This document shows positions 50,900-60,296 of a DNA stretch of 64,000 nt, one piece after another (the first letter of the stretch is position 1; each line of letters starts with the position of its first letter). The position numbers and the translations under genes are program-made. The stretch comes from JAFGTX01 sp942492225 (GTDB lineage Bacteria > Bacillota > Clostridia > Peptostreptococcales > Acidaminobacteraceae): positions 22,018 through 86,017 of the forward strand of contig CALODS010000007.1 of the NCBI GenBank assembly GCA_942492225.1. The letters are read 5' to 3'. The notes beneath the pieces were generated by a model. It did no database searches, was not told the origin of the DNA, and saw only the letters and a program-made list of their open reading frames with translations.

Positions 50900-51176
50900 T
50901 TATTTTTTCTGATTTTGATGACTTCTAATCATTAATTTTATGACTCCTTTTATTAGACGACTAAAACCCCTTTTTACAATAGACATCTTTACAGCGGAAA
51001 AATAATCTGACTCGACCCAATTCATTTCTTTCCAATAGTCATAATCTACCTTAGAAGTGTAAATTTTAGTTCTTAAGCCATTGAACAATAACAAGTCATA
51101 AAATGATATTTATACAGGGCATGTCCACTAATTGCTGACGGTGAAAATAAAAAGCCAGCCGGTCAATTACTTTCAC
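50900..51176 (-). pseudogene. small gene with a frameshift, unknown function
   Basis: A GTG at 51176 directly after the PadR stop opens a frame (VKVIDRLAFYFHRQQLVDMP) that ends at TGA after 25 codons. Skipping one T near 51087 continues into a frame of about 64 codons (LLLFNGLRTKIYTSKVDYDY ... RSHQNQKK). The joined product would be a basic protein of about 91 residues of unknown family, probably coupled to padR. Confidence 0.5.
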
Positions 51177-51550
51177 CTACTTTAAAACACTGATCACAAC
51201 CTTTACATCATTGTGATACTGTATATCTTCAACTGTAGAAAAATCATAGCCTTTGATAACTTTTAGTGTTTGATCATTAATTTTTATTGCCGCCCATTTT
51301 TTTAAATAGCTTTCTTTGGCTTTTAATTCCTCTATGTGGGCATTTCCAACTTTTCTTTCACATAGTCATTTAGCACTTCGTGTCCTGCATCTGTTATAGC
51401 ATAAACTTTACGTGCTTTTTTCCCAGTTCCTTTTTCCTCTATAACTTTTATATAGCCCTGTTTTTCTAATTTTCCAAGTGCATAGTAAATTGATCCTGAT
51501 TGAATTTTTGTCCATTCATCAATATGATTTAGTTGGATAAAGTCAAGAAA
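51177..51550 (-). pseudogene. PadR-type regulator remnant
   Basis: A PadR winged-helix remnant is readable: NHIDEWTKIQSGSIYYALGK, LEKQGYIKVIEEKGTGKKAR and KVYAITDAGHEVLNDYVKEK. Its N-terminal 20 to 30 residues are missing; the frame runs back into the nhaC terminator and has no proper start. After VKEK the reading moves to another frame (VGNAHIEELKAKESYLKKWA), explained by a missing A near 51355. It is almost certainly not functional. Confidence 0.75.
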
Positions 51551-51600
51551 AAAAAAGGGGCTGTCGGGAAATAGAATGATATTTTCCGAAGCTCCTTTTA
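51550..51600 (-). terminator. terminator of nhaC
   Basis: On the minus strand AAAAGGAGCTTCGGAAAAT pairs with ATTTCCCGACAGCCCC, followed by nine T. Confidence 0.8.
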
Positions 51601-51626
51601 TAGATGTACTCTTTATAACATTCGAC

Positions 51627-53027
51627 TTAAGATAATTCTGTTTCTGGTGTTTCAACCATTTCCATTGTAATCCCTGTGTAGCCATAAAAAATTGAAACGA
51701 TTGGATTCAAGACATTTAAGAATGTGTAAGGAATATAGGTCCACGGTGCAATACCAAGTGTTGTAATCATATAAGCACCACATGTGTTCCACGGAATCAT
51801 TGCTGACGTTAATGTACCTGAATCTTCAAGTACTCTTGACAAGTTCTTTGGTGCAAGTCCACGTTTGTCATAAGCCGATTTATACATTCTACCTGGTATA
51901 ACGATTGCTAAATATTGATCGCCAGCAATTAAATTCATTGCAATAGATGTTAGAATTGTTGCTAAAACAAGTGAACCGGTACTCTTTGCCAATTTTAGAA
52001 TTTGATCGGCAATGGCTTGAAGCATACCCGTTCTTTCCATAACTCCACCAAAAGTCATTGCACATAATATGAGCGATACAGTACCCATCATTGAAGCCAT
52101 TCCACCACGAGATAATAAACTATCAATTGCCTCAATACCAGTTGTAGAAACAAATCCATTATGAAGTGCATCTATAATCGAAGACATATTTGCACCTTGG
52201 AACATTGCCGCAAATAGCCCTCCTAATATTGCTCCCCCAAATAACCCTGGAATTGCTGGTGTTTTCATAACGACAATCCCAATAACAAGAAGTGGTGCTA
52301 ACAATAAAATCGGAGAAAGTGTAAATGCTCCTTGTAATCCAGTTAATAACACATCTATTGAAGCCGTATCAATTGTACCCTTTGCATATTTCACACCAAT
52401 AATTGCGAATAAAATCCCTGATACAATATATGAAGGTCCTGTCGTGTAAATCATATGTCGTATATGATCAAACAAATCTGCACCTGCCATAGCTGGTGCT
52501 AAGTTAGTTGTATCCGATAATGGCGACATCTTATCTCCAAAATATGCTCCTGATATAATTGCACCTGCAATAATATGAGATGGTATACCAAGTCCCATAC
52601 CAACACCCATTAATGCAATACCTACCGTTGCAGCAGTTGTCCAAGATGAACCTGTTGCAAGCGAAACAATCGAACAGATTAATAGAGTCGCTACTAAAAA
52701 TATTCCTGGACTTAAGACTTTTAAGCCATAATAAATCATTGTCGGTACAATTCCAGAAAGAATCCATGTACCAACTACCATACCAATAATCATCAAAATA
52801 AGTATTGCACCCATAGACATTTTAATTGTATCTACAATACCTTCTTCTATGTCTTTCCATGCATAATTCAGCCCTACCATTGCAACTAATGATGCGACTA
52901 TTGCCGATGTAAAGATTGGAATATGTGGGCTTCCACCCCACTTAGTCAATGTTAATACCAGTGATACAATTAAGAATAATAACGGGATCAGCGCATAGCC
53001 AATCGTTGCTTTTTTTACTTCCTTCAT
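51627..53027 (-). CDS. nhaC: NhaC-type Na+/H+ antiporter
   Basis: The 466-residue protein has about twelve membrane segments and NhaC/MleN marks: TGSSWTTAATVGIALMGVGM, SGAYFGDKMSPLSDTTNLAP and LIAGDQYLAIVIPGRMYKSA. Members exchange Na+ for H+, or malate for lactate with Na+. It has its own terminator and follows the amidohydrolase gene, which is on the same strand but ends at a terminator. Confidence 0.9.
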   Translation of the reverse strand: MKEVKKATIGYALIPLLFLIVSLVLTLTKWGGSPHIPIFTSAIVASLVAMVGLNYAWKDIEEGIVDTIKMSMGAILILMIIGMVVGTWILSGIVPTMIYYGLKVLSPGIFLVATLLICSIVSLATGSSWTTAATVGIALMGVGMGLGIPSHIIAGAIISGAYFGDKMSPLSDTTNLAPAMAGADLFDHIRHMIYTTGPSYIVSGILFAIIGVKYAKGTIDTASIDVLLTGLQGAFTLSPILLLAPLLVIGIVVMKTPAIPGLFGGAILGGLFAAMFQGANMSSIIDALHNGFVSTTGIEAIDSLLSRGGMASMMGTVSLILCAMTFGGVMERTGMLQAIADQILKLAKSTGSLVLATILTSIAMNLIAGDQYLAIVIPGRMYKSAYDKRGLAPKNLSRVLEDSGTLTSAMIPWNTCGAYMITTLGIAPWTYIPYTFLNVLNPIVSIFYGYTGITMEMVETPETELS

Positions 53028-53181
53028 TACATTTCCCCCTTAATATTAAATATAGTCTTAGTATAAGGACGAAGCACAAAAAACTTTTTTTAAACTCCTT
53101 TATACTGAAAATTCAATTACTAAACAATTGTACTTCGTTAAAGTTCACAAAAATACAAAAAACGACATTTGATTTTCCCAT

Positions 53182-53212
53182 AAAAAAAGTTGTTGAATGA
53201 ATCTCCAACAAC
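53182..53212 (-). terminator. terminator of the amidohydrolase gene
   Basis: On the minus strand GTTGTTG and CAACAAC pair around a nine-base loop and are followed by seven T. Confidence 0.8.
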
Positions 53213-53227
53213 CAAATTTAATGCTTT

Positions 53228-54644
53228 TTAATGAACCCTTTTTCCACTTACATAGGTATTTTCAACTTTCAATTCTCTAAAATTTCTCTTATTAAGTGAC
53301 AAAGGATTTTTATTTAAGACAACAAAATCTGCATATTTTCCTATTTCAATTGTTCCCTTTTCATTTTCACTAAATTCAACTTCTGCAGCATTGATAGTAT
53401 ACATTCTCAGTACCTCTTCAATACTTATTGAATCGAAAAAATAACCGCCATTTGTTTGAAGTAATTTATCCATACGACAGAATAAACTTTCTGGTTCTGT
53501 GCGTTTATAAAGATTATTATTTAGAGACCCTGCTAATTTTTCATTACTCAAACAAAATGACACACCTTCTTGTTTCATATGAATCTGATGTCTCATTCCT
53601 TCTTGTTGAAACGAACTTGGTAATATGGCATTGAATACATTTTTACATACTGAAAAATCACTTTTATTGTCAATTTGCAAACTTACTTGAAACTTATTGT
53701 CATGACATTTTTTTAATAGTTTTTCTAGTGTGGCTCTAGAAGTTTTATTATTTAACCATTCTAAATAGACTGAACCGAATCTAAAATATGCGTTGCCATC
53801 TCCTGTTCGAAAAGGTTGCAGTAGGTATGTCTCTAACTCGTCTTGATCTGTTAATGTCAATTGGTGATAAATTCTTATATTAAGCTTTTCTTCTGACTGG
53901 AGTTGTTCATAAGCGCGATACAACTCGCCATTTTTACATTTGTATCCTAGTCCATTGACATCATTTGTATGAACTGATGTTATACCTTGTTGTAACAATA
54001 CTTTGGAACCATCATAAATCGCCTCTTTTAAATCATTAATATCACATGATGAAAATAAATGTTCCTTGAACCATTTGAGTCCAGCTCCCGTTAAAAGGAC
54101 AAGTTGTTCTTGTTTGCTCTTTTTATTTAAGCCTTCCATTAAATTGAAATAACCATCACTAATATGCATTGTTTTAAGTGCCGCAGCATTGATTAATCCA
54201 AATGTATCGCTTTCATCTAACAATAAAATTGGATGTCTTTGTGATATCCTGTTAAGATCTTTGTCCATTAGGCCATCGTCAGCTGTCAATAAATCTGTAT
54301 TTAAACTCGTTGCAATAACCCACTGTTTTTCTTCTATACTTTCAGTTCTAATATAATTTTTCAATCGTTTTACGATTGTTTCTTTTGAACTAATTAAATC
54401 TAAATTTAGTGTTTTTCTTGATAATCCATTACTTAATAGAAATACTTGTGTATCGATAAAGCCTGGCATTAATGTTTTGCCTTTTAAATCAATTAATTGA
54501 GTGGAATCATCCACCAATCGCATAATTTCTTTCGTTGAGCCCGTTGCTATAATTCTATCGTCAAATACAGCAACTGACTTCAATCATTTGTTGATTTTTC
54601 ATTGTTACAATAAAGCCATTTACAAATGCAAGTGTTGCTTTCAT
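53228..54644 (-). pseudogene. YtcJ-like amidohydrolase, frameshifted and lacking HxH
   Basis: The main frame (53228-54583, 451 residues) has the amidohydrolase-3 layout: LMPGFIDTQVFLLSNGL, SVHTNDVNGLG, and at the end EIGKYADFVVLNKNPLS. The first metal motif, normally HxH after GFID, reads TQVF here, so hydrolysis is doubtful. The N-terminus (MKATLAFVNGFIVTMKNQQM) is in another frame starting at ATG 54644; an extra base near 54584 separates them. Either a dead enzyme, or a noncatalytic member hit by an indel. Confidence 0.72.
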
Positions 54645-54729
54645 TCCCTCACCCCAAATAAGTTTATTTTTATTATAGGGGATTAATAATAAGTTATTCC
54701 TAACTCAACCTTAAGATTTCTTAATAATA

Positions 54730-56055
54730 CTAGATCGGGAGCGAAATTCTAAAACAGGTATTGTAATCATTATCTTCAACTAGCTCTAATGTACCACCAT
54801 GCTTTTCTATAATTTTTCTACTAATAAATAATCCTAGTCCACTATGATGATTCCGTGAAACGTCACTTGTATAAAAGGCTTCAAAAATAGTTGCTCTATT
54901 ATCCAAAGGAATAGGTTCACCATTATTTTTAATATCAATACAATAATTCATTTTATTTTCAAACGACTTAATTTCAACAGTTGTTCCATGAGGATTATGA
55001 GCGACACAATTATTCATGATATTTATCAGGCATCTTTTAAAATGTGTACTATCAATAGACAATTGACGATCATTTTGTTCAATTTTAAATGTAACTTCAA
55101 AGTCTTTCTTTTCAAAATTAATATAACGTTCCGCACATACATCTTGTAACAAATCATTGATATTTAATACTTCTTTATTTAATTCAAAAGTATGATTTTG
55201 ATATTTTATTTGATCGAAAAGCAGATTACTTAAGACTTCTAATTCATTTGCTCCTTGTTTTATGTAAGTTAAATAATCATTATTACTACTGTCTTCATAT
55301 TCTGTCAACAAGTTCGAATAGCCTAGTATCGATGTAATTGGTGACTTTAAATCATGTGATAATGATGAGACCAAACGATGATTTTGAGTTAACAACGATT
55401 GGCTCGCTTGACGTTCTTGGTTATACCGAATCGCAAGATCTGTTATTTCAGCAATTTTTATTTCATCTGTGTCAATAAAATCATTTTCTTTGAACAGATT
55501 TTCTTTTAATGTCATAAAGTCATGTTCCATGCTACTATTGATGCTATCCAAAAAATGATTGAAAATCATCATGGCAATAATGATCGTACCAACAACTATC
55601 AACATCATTTGAATCGTTAGATAATTACGGATCGTTTTTAACTCATTCACTGTAATGTACTGTTTCAGTATCACTGTAAATTCATGACCTGCTTCATCGA
55701 TTATCGTTTCATAAAAGACATCCAACTCATATTCAGAGGTAGCCAATAAGGTCGCAAATTCAGATGGTGTATAATGTCCTTTGATAGATTGAGTCGTCCC
55801 TCTCGCTTCTATAACATCGAGGAATTCATCAACAATTTCTAGCGTCATATTCTCTTCGAATAAGAACTCATCGCTTATATCCTGATGATTTTGTAAATTA
55901 ACTTCACTTTTTTCATAATAATATTCATCAATGCGACTATTGAAAATTGAAATTACAATAATATAAAGCGCAGCAATCAAGCACAAAAAAATCGTCACAT
56001 GTACTTGAAAATTGTCTTTTAAAAATTTTTGGAATGGCACCTTATATTTTTTCAA
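54730..56055 (-). CDS. sensor histidine kinase
   Basis: The 441-residue membrane kinase has two segments (about residues 18-37 and 147-165) around an outside sensor domain. A HisKA domain follows with the phospho-His in SSLSHDLKSPITSILGYSN (about residue 236) and a HATPase with NIMNNCVAHNP and SGLGLFISRKIIEKHGG. It overlaps its response regulator by 14 bases. The stimulus is unknown; the neighbouring lipoprotein or amidohydrolase could be targets. Confidence 0.9.
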   Translation of the reverse strand: MKKYKVPFQKFLKDNFQVHVTIFLCLIAALYIIVISIFNSRIDEYYYEKSEVNLQNHQDISDEFLFEENMTLEIVDEFLDVIEARGTTQSIKGHYTPSEFATLLATSEYELDVFYETIIDEAGHEFTVILKQYITVNELKTIRNYLTIQMMLIVVGTIIIAMMIFNHFLDSINSSMEHDFMTLKENLFKENDFIDTDEIKIAEITDLAIRYNQERQASQSLLTQNHRLVSSLSHDLKSPITSILGYSNLLTEYEDSSNNDYLTYIKQGANELEVLSNLLFDQIKYQNHTFELNKEVLNINDLLQDVCAERYINFEKKDFEVTFKIEQNDRQLSIDSTHFKRCLINIMNNCVAHNPHGTTVEIKSFENKMNYCIDIKNNGEPIPLDNRATIFEAFYTSDVSRNHHSGLGLFISRKIIEKHGGTLELVEDNDYNTCFRISLPI

Positions 56056-56719
56056 GCTTATACCCTAACCCTCTTATTGTTTTAATATACTGTGTACTTT
56101 CTTTATCATCCAGCTTATCTCGTAGTCTACTCATATGAACAGTAACTGAGTTTTCCTGGGTTTCAGCTTCATCACTACAAATAGCTTTATAAAGTTGATG
56201 TTTAGAAAAAACCCTTCCTGGATCAGAGACAAGTTTCAACAAAATTTTATATTCAGCGGTTGTCAAAGAACATGGTACACCTTTATTTTCTACACTACAT
56301 TCTTTTTGATTTACCGACCAATTCTTATATCTTATTTCAAAAGAGTCATTCTTATTATAGTGATAATTTCTCCTAATCACTGAATTAACACGTGAAACGA
56401 GTTCCAGAGCACTAAAAGGTTTAACGATATAATCATCTGCACCTAAGTCTAACCCAAGAATTTTATCTGCCTCCTCTAATTTGGCCGTTACCATGACCAC
56501 AGGCACTGTCGAAAAGTTTCTAACCGATTTCAACAACAAGAAACCATCAAGTTTTGGTAACATCACATCAAAGATGCACAATTGATACACATTATTTTGT
56601 AGACGTTCTAGTGCAGTTTCACCATCAAAAACTTGCTCTACACTATAAGACTCTTTTTCTAAGTACAATTTAATTAAATTGGATATATCTTCTCTATCTT
56701 CTACAACAAGTATTTTCAT
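56042..56719 (-). CDS. OmpR/PhoB-family response regulator
   Basis: The 225-residue regulator has a receiver with the phospho-acceptor Asp in CIFDVMLPKLDG (about residue 51) and Lys in YIVKPFSALELV, and a winged-helix DNA-binding domain (SLTTAEYKILLKLVSDPGRV, TVHMSRLRDKLDDKE). It is cotranscribed with the kinase gene that overlaps its end. Confidence 0.93.
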   Translation of the reverse strand: MKILVVEDREDISNLIKLYLEKESYSVEQVFDGETALERLQNNVYQLCIFDVMLPKLDGFLLLKSVRNFSTVPVVMVTAKLEEADKILGLDLGADDYIVKPFSALELVSRVNSVIRRNYHYNKNDSFEIRYKNWSVNQKECSVENKGVPCSLTTAEYKILLKLVSDPGRVFSKHQLYKAICSDEAETQENSVTVHMSRLRDKLDDKESTQYIKTIRGLGYKLEKI

Positions 56720-56965
56720 GATTTACACCTCGAAATAATAAGTATGCGCATTATAATATAATTTCTTTTCAATATATTATAACATGCATAACAATAAGGT
56801 TTTCAAAATCTGTAACTATTAAATTTTCTTGCACCTGATTTTTCACTTTATGCTTTTCAAAATAGCCTCCGTATAGTCTACCTTTATCTCCGTTTTAATA
56901 ATATCCACATTTTACATAATTTTTAAACGCATAAAAAAAGAGTAGAAATTATAGTCTTTTTTTAT

Positions 56966-57940
56966 CTATTCTGCTGGATAGTACTCATCTACCAATGTTG
57001 GTAGTGAATTATAACTATTGTTTCTCACTTGCGAAACCGCTTCTACCGCTTCGTTATTATCCATTTTTATAATGCCATCAAATTTTTCTATCACAGCATT
57101 CATCTCTTTTACTGCATTTTTTGCGATAATTAAATCAGATGCCATAACTTTTTCATAAGCTGTTTTTACTTTTTCACTGACAAAACCCGTTTCGTAATCG
57201 ACAGCACCACTATATATATGGACACTTAACAATGCACCCATATAGCTATTTAGCCAGACAATAGCGTCTTGCCTAAAACGGAATTTTGGATTATTTTTTA
57301 TAAACGTTTCTAAAGTTGACACACGGTTATAGACTTCATCAAAACTGATATTCAAATACTCTTCAACTGTTACGGGTACTTTAGTTTCGTCACTTCTTAG
57401 TCCATAATAAGGTTTTAGTGCTTCTGACATGATGTCTTCAAACATTAAATTAACTTTGACATAGTCAATCTCTAAATAATAACTACCTTCTTGCATTTGG
57501 AATCCAAAACCAGCATCCATCAATGCTAAAGCTTCTGATCGTATTGATGCATCAGCGATCTTATCAATATGAAGTACATATTGCTCATCCTTTGTATCAT
57601 TCACCGCCGTAAAATATTTCATGTCATTAAATTTAGTTGATAATGTTTTGTACGCTTCACGAAGTTGTTCATCGTATTGTAAAATCATTTCATCTTTTTC
57701 TTCTTGTGTCGCAGTACTTTTGTGAAGTTCAATAAACTCATTCATCTCATCAAAAGTTTTTTCGGAAAATGAAATTTCTAATGGATCATTTTCTTTTACT
57801 GATGTCTCCTCTTCTGTTGATTCCGTTACTTCAGTAACTATTTCTTCAGCGGGTAACTTTGCTCCTTGTTTTGTTGTGCAGCCACTAAGTATTAACGTGC
57901 TTACGCCTACTAAGAGTATTGCAGTAGATAATTTTTTCAT
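56966..57940 (-). CDS. DUF3829-type lipoprotein
   Basis: The 324-residue protein has a lipobox (LILSGC, Cys21) followed by an acidic, Glu/Thr-rich linker and a helical domain (FDEMNEFIELHKSTATQEEK onwards) like DUF3829. It should be anchored outside the membrane. The 246 bases between it and the response-regulator gene hold no gene. Function unknown. Confidence 0.75.
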   Translation of the reverse strand: MKKLSTAILLVGVSTLILSGCTTKQGAKLPAEEIVTEVTESTEEETSVKENDPLEISFSEKTFDEMNEFIELHKSTATQEEKDEMILQYDEQLREAYKTLSTKFNDMKYFTAVNDTKDEQYVLHIDKIADASIRSEALALMDAGFGFQMQEGSYYLEIDYVKVNLMFEDIMSEALKPYYGLRSDETKVPVTVEEYLNISFDEVYNRVSTLETFIKNNPKFRFRQDAIVWLNSYMGALLSVHIYSGAVDYETGFVSEKVKTAYEKVMASDLIIAKNAVKEMNAVIEKFDGIIKMDNNEAVEAVSQVRNNSYNSLPTLVDEYYPAE

Positions 57941-58051
57941 TAAATGCTCCTTATAGTTTATTAATCATTACAAAGTATATCTATGTTTGCTTATACATGC
58001 AACGTTTATGGCAACAATGTAACATAGACTTAGGACTTTCTTAATAATTAC

Positions 58052-58081
58052 AAAAAAAACGCCACCTAAAATAGGTGGCGA
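58052..58081 (-). terminator. terminator of the 58092-58364 gene
   Basis: CGCCACCTA and TAGGTGGCG form a perfect stem around TTT, followed on the minus strand by eight T. Confidence 0.9.
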
Positions 58082-58091
58082 TACCTCAGTA

Positions 58092-58364
58092 CTAATAATC
58101 GTAAAACAAGGGTCCCGATATAGAATGCTTACAAGTTTTACAGTAATAACCTTTGCCTGGCATATAATGAGAATCTTTGTTTTCCCAGTAGATTATTGTA
58201 GGTGATATGGCTAAGTAGTCGTCTCGATTATTTTTATTGAGGGGGCGCTTGAGACGCACTGAATAAGATTCTTTCGTCCATTCTCCTTCGAACTCGCGAA
58301 TAATTTTGTTGCCTTCTTTTTTTTCTTCATCAAGAATCTCTGCAAGATGCATACAAATATTCAT
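58092..58364 (-). CDS. hypothetical protein with a C-terminal CxxC
   Basis: The 90-residue product (MNICMHLAEILDEEKKEGNK ... GKGYYCKTCKHSISGPLFYDY) has no membrane segment. YYCKTCKH may be half of a zinc site. A GGAGG site precedes the ATG and a strong terminator follows, so it is a real single-gene unit. No family is recognised. Confidence 0.7.
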   Translation of the reverse strand: MNICMHLAEILDEEKKEGNKIIREFEGEWTKESYSVRLKRPLNKNNRDDYLAISPTIIYWENKDSHYMPGKGYYCKTCKHSISGPLFYDY

Positions 58365-58432
58365 AGTCTCCCTCCTTACTTAGTCTTCTTTTTTCATTAA
58401 TACCCCGAGTTGATTTTCTTAATCCAAAATTA

Positions 58433-58482
58433 AAAATGGTGTTTTTTCAAATAGGCTTTGCCTATTGAAAAAACACCATTGT
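58433..58482 (-). terminator. long hairpin terminator of the NAPRTase gene
   Basis: AATGGTGTTTTTTCAA and its complement form a stem of about 20 bp around GGCTTTGCC (58435-58480). It lies 15 bases after the stop codon. Confidence 0.85.
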
Positions 58483-58496
58483 CACTTCATAATAAA

Positions 58497-59534
58497 TTAT
58501 AAGACTACTTTTTTAAGTTTAACATTGTCCACAAGACCCGGTATACGGCCACGTTTTGCTATCGCTTTCCCTTCAACAACTTTTATATCCATCGTCATAT
58601 CAATTGGTGAAGCCGCAGATATATAACTTCCAACACCAAATCCAACAGCACCCGCTTCTTTAAGGAGTTTAATCTTCTCAGGATATAAACCACCTGTCGC
58701 AAATACTTTTACATTTGGATGTCCTGCTAAGTCTAATTTAGCACGTAGTTCCTTGATTAGTCCAGGTGTTACACCACCACGTTCACTCGGTGTATCCACT
58801 CGAACAGCAAATAAATCATCGCCAAGCTCATCAGCGATGCGAATGGCTTCTTCCACTTCATCCTTAAAAGTGTCCACAAGAACAATACGTTGATGTGATT
58901 TATCACTTAGTTCATTATAAGCTTTTGCTACCTTTAATGTGTCACCAGCAATTAACATGGCACTATGTGGTAATGTGCCTGAAGGCATAATACCTGCTAG
59001 TTCGGCGGCAAGAATACAACTTGCACCTTTTGCACCACCGATAACAGCAGCACGCTCCATTACTGGTGCGACTGATGGATGTACATGTCTTGCACCAAAA
59101 CATAAGTAGTAAGAATCACCACATGCTTCTGTTACACGTCTCGCAGCAGTTGCCCATCCCGAAGCACTCGCTAGCATCCCTAAGATTGTCGTTTCATAAA
59201 TTGCAAACTCATTATAGGGTCCTGTTATACGAATAATTGTTTCTTTTGTTAAAAAGGATTCACCTTCATCTATTGCTTCAACTTCTAAATTTCTACCTTT
59301 TAGAAGGTTTATTACTTCGTCCATTCCCGCTAAAATTCCGTCTTTTCGCGGAAAAATTTCAGCTGTTACGATGGCCTCATCTAAGTTTAATTCTTTTAGA
59401 ATGTCTAATGTTCTTAAAAAGTAAACATCTGTTGTAGCACCACTTAAAATCTCATCATGGGTCGCAGAATGTAACTTTCTATCGCTGGCTACTGTCACTT
59501 TCGATAAGTCATCAAGTCCTTTAAGCTGAGTCAC
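58497..59534 (-). CDS. pncB: nicotinate phosphoribosyltransferase
   Basis: The 345-residue enzyme converts nicotinate and PRPP to nicotinate mononucleotide in NAD salvage. Motifs: AEIFPRKDGILAGMDEV, FGARHVHPSVAPVMERAAV (phosphoribosyl His), GIMPSGTLPHSAMLIAGDTL and KVFATGGLYPEKI. It is short for the family and nearest to the short clostridial type. A GTG at 59534 has GGAGG nine bases upstream; the ATG at 59543 would be too close to that site. Confidence 0.88.
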   Translation of the reverse strand: MTQLKGLDDLSKVTVASDRKLHSATHDEILSGATTDVYFLRTLDILKELNLDEAIVTAEIFPRKDGILAGMDEVINLLKGRNLEVEAIDEGESFLTKETIIRITGPYNEFAIYETTILGMLASASGWATAARRVTEACGDSYYLCFGARHVHPSVAPVMERAAVIGGAKGASCILAAELAGIMPSGTLPHSAMLIAGDTLKVAKAYNELSDKSHQRIVLVDTFKDEVEEAIRIADELGDDLFAVRVDTPSERGGVTPGLIKELRAKLDLAGHPNVKVFATGGLYPEKIKLLKEAGAVGFGVGSYISAASPIDMTMDIKVVEGKAIAKRGRIPGLVDNVKLKKVVL

Positions 59535-59691
59535 TCTTATCATCCTCCAAATATTATTGGCAGTTCATACTGCCATATTAGTGCGCCAATATTTTCTTAA
59601 CGCAATTAGTCCGTAAAATAGAATCAAACTAATTATATAAAAATTGATTTCAATATTCAATGAAAATTTACACAAATACGTTGATAACAGA

Positions 59692-60285
59692 TTAACAAAG
59701 AGTTTTTTTTGCAATAAGGTCATCTATTTGCTTAAATGTTTTTTCTTTTGATGCGACATTTGAAATCACTTCATTTGCCCATTTTCTTTTTATTTCAATG
59801 GATACCTGAGATGAAATCTTTGAACGTGCTTCTTCTCTATCAATAGAATCTCTTTGAACTAAACGTTCTATTTGCAACTCTTCTGGTATATAAACTACCC
59901 ACACTTCATCAAACTGGTCAGACATATCTCCTTCATATAGTAAAGGGACATCACAAAATATAAGCTGATGCCCTGTCTCTTTTGCCAGTTGAATTTGTCG
60001 ATGCATTTCAACGTTAATTGCAGGGTGTGTTAAAGCATTAAGTTTTTTACGTGCCCCTTCATCTGAAAAAATCAACTGTCCAAGAGCTTTCCTATTCAAC
60101 TCACCACTGGCTAAGAGGATATTAGAACCAAAAGTCTTAGCAATATTCTCTAAAACAGGATGTCCTTTTGAAACAATTTGACGAGCAATCACATCAGAAT
60201 CAATTACAGGGAATCCTTTTGATAAAAGATAAGAGGTAACTGTAGATTTTCCTGTCGCAATACTACCCGTTAAACCAATTAGCAT
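59692..60285 (-). CDS. coaE: dephospho-CoA kinase
   Basis: The 197-residue P-loop kinase makes the last step of coenzyme A synthesis. Walker A is MLIGLTGSIATGKSTVTSYL, followed by PVIDSDVIARQIV, THPAINVEMH and FCDVPLLYEGD. I start at the ATG at 60285, eight bases after AGAGG. It follows polA with the ribosome site overlapping the polA stop, so both are one operon. Confidence 0.93.
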   Translation of the reverse strand: MLIGLTGSIATGKSTVTSYLLSKGFPVIDSDVIARQIVSKGHPVLENIAKTFGSNILLASGELNRKALGQLIFSDEGARKKLNALTHPAINVEMHRQIQLAKETGHQLIFCDVPLLYEGDMSDQFDEVWVVYIPEELQIERLVQRDSIDREEARSKISSQVSIEIKRKWANEVISNVASKEKTFKQIDDLIAKKTLC

Positions 60286-60296
60286 TTTATACACCT

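Noticed and set aside
51551..51685. N-terminal 45 codons of the open frame leading into PadR
   Set aside because: They run through the nhaC end and its terminator and show no PadR similarity; only the part from about 51545 is real.
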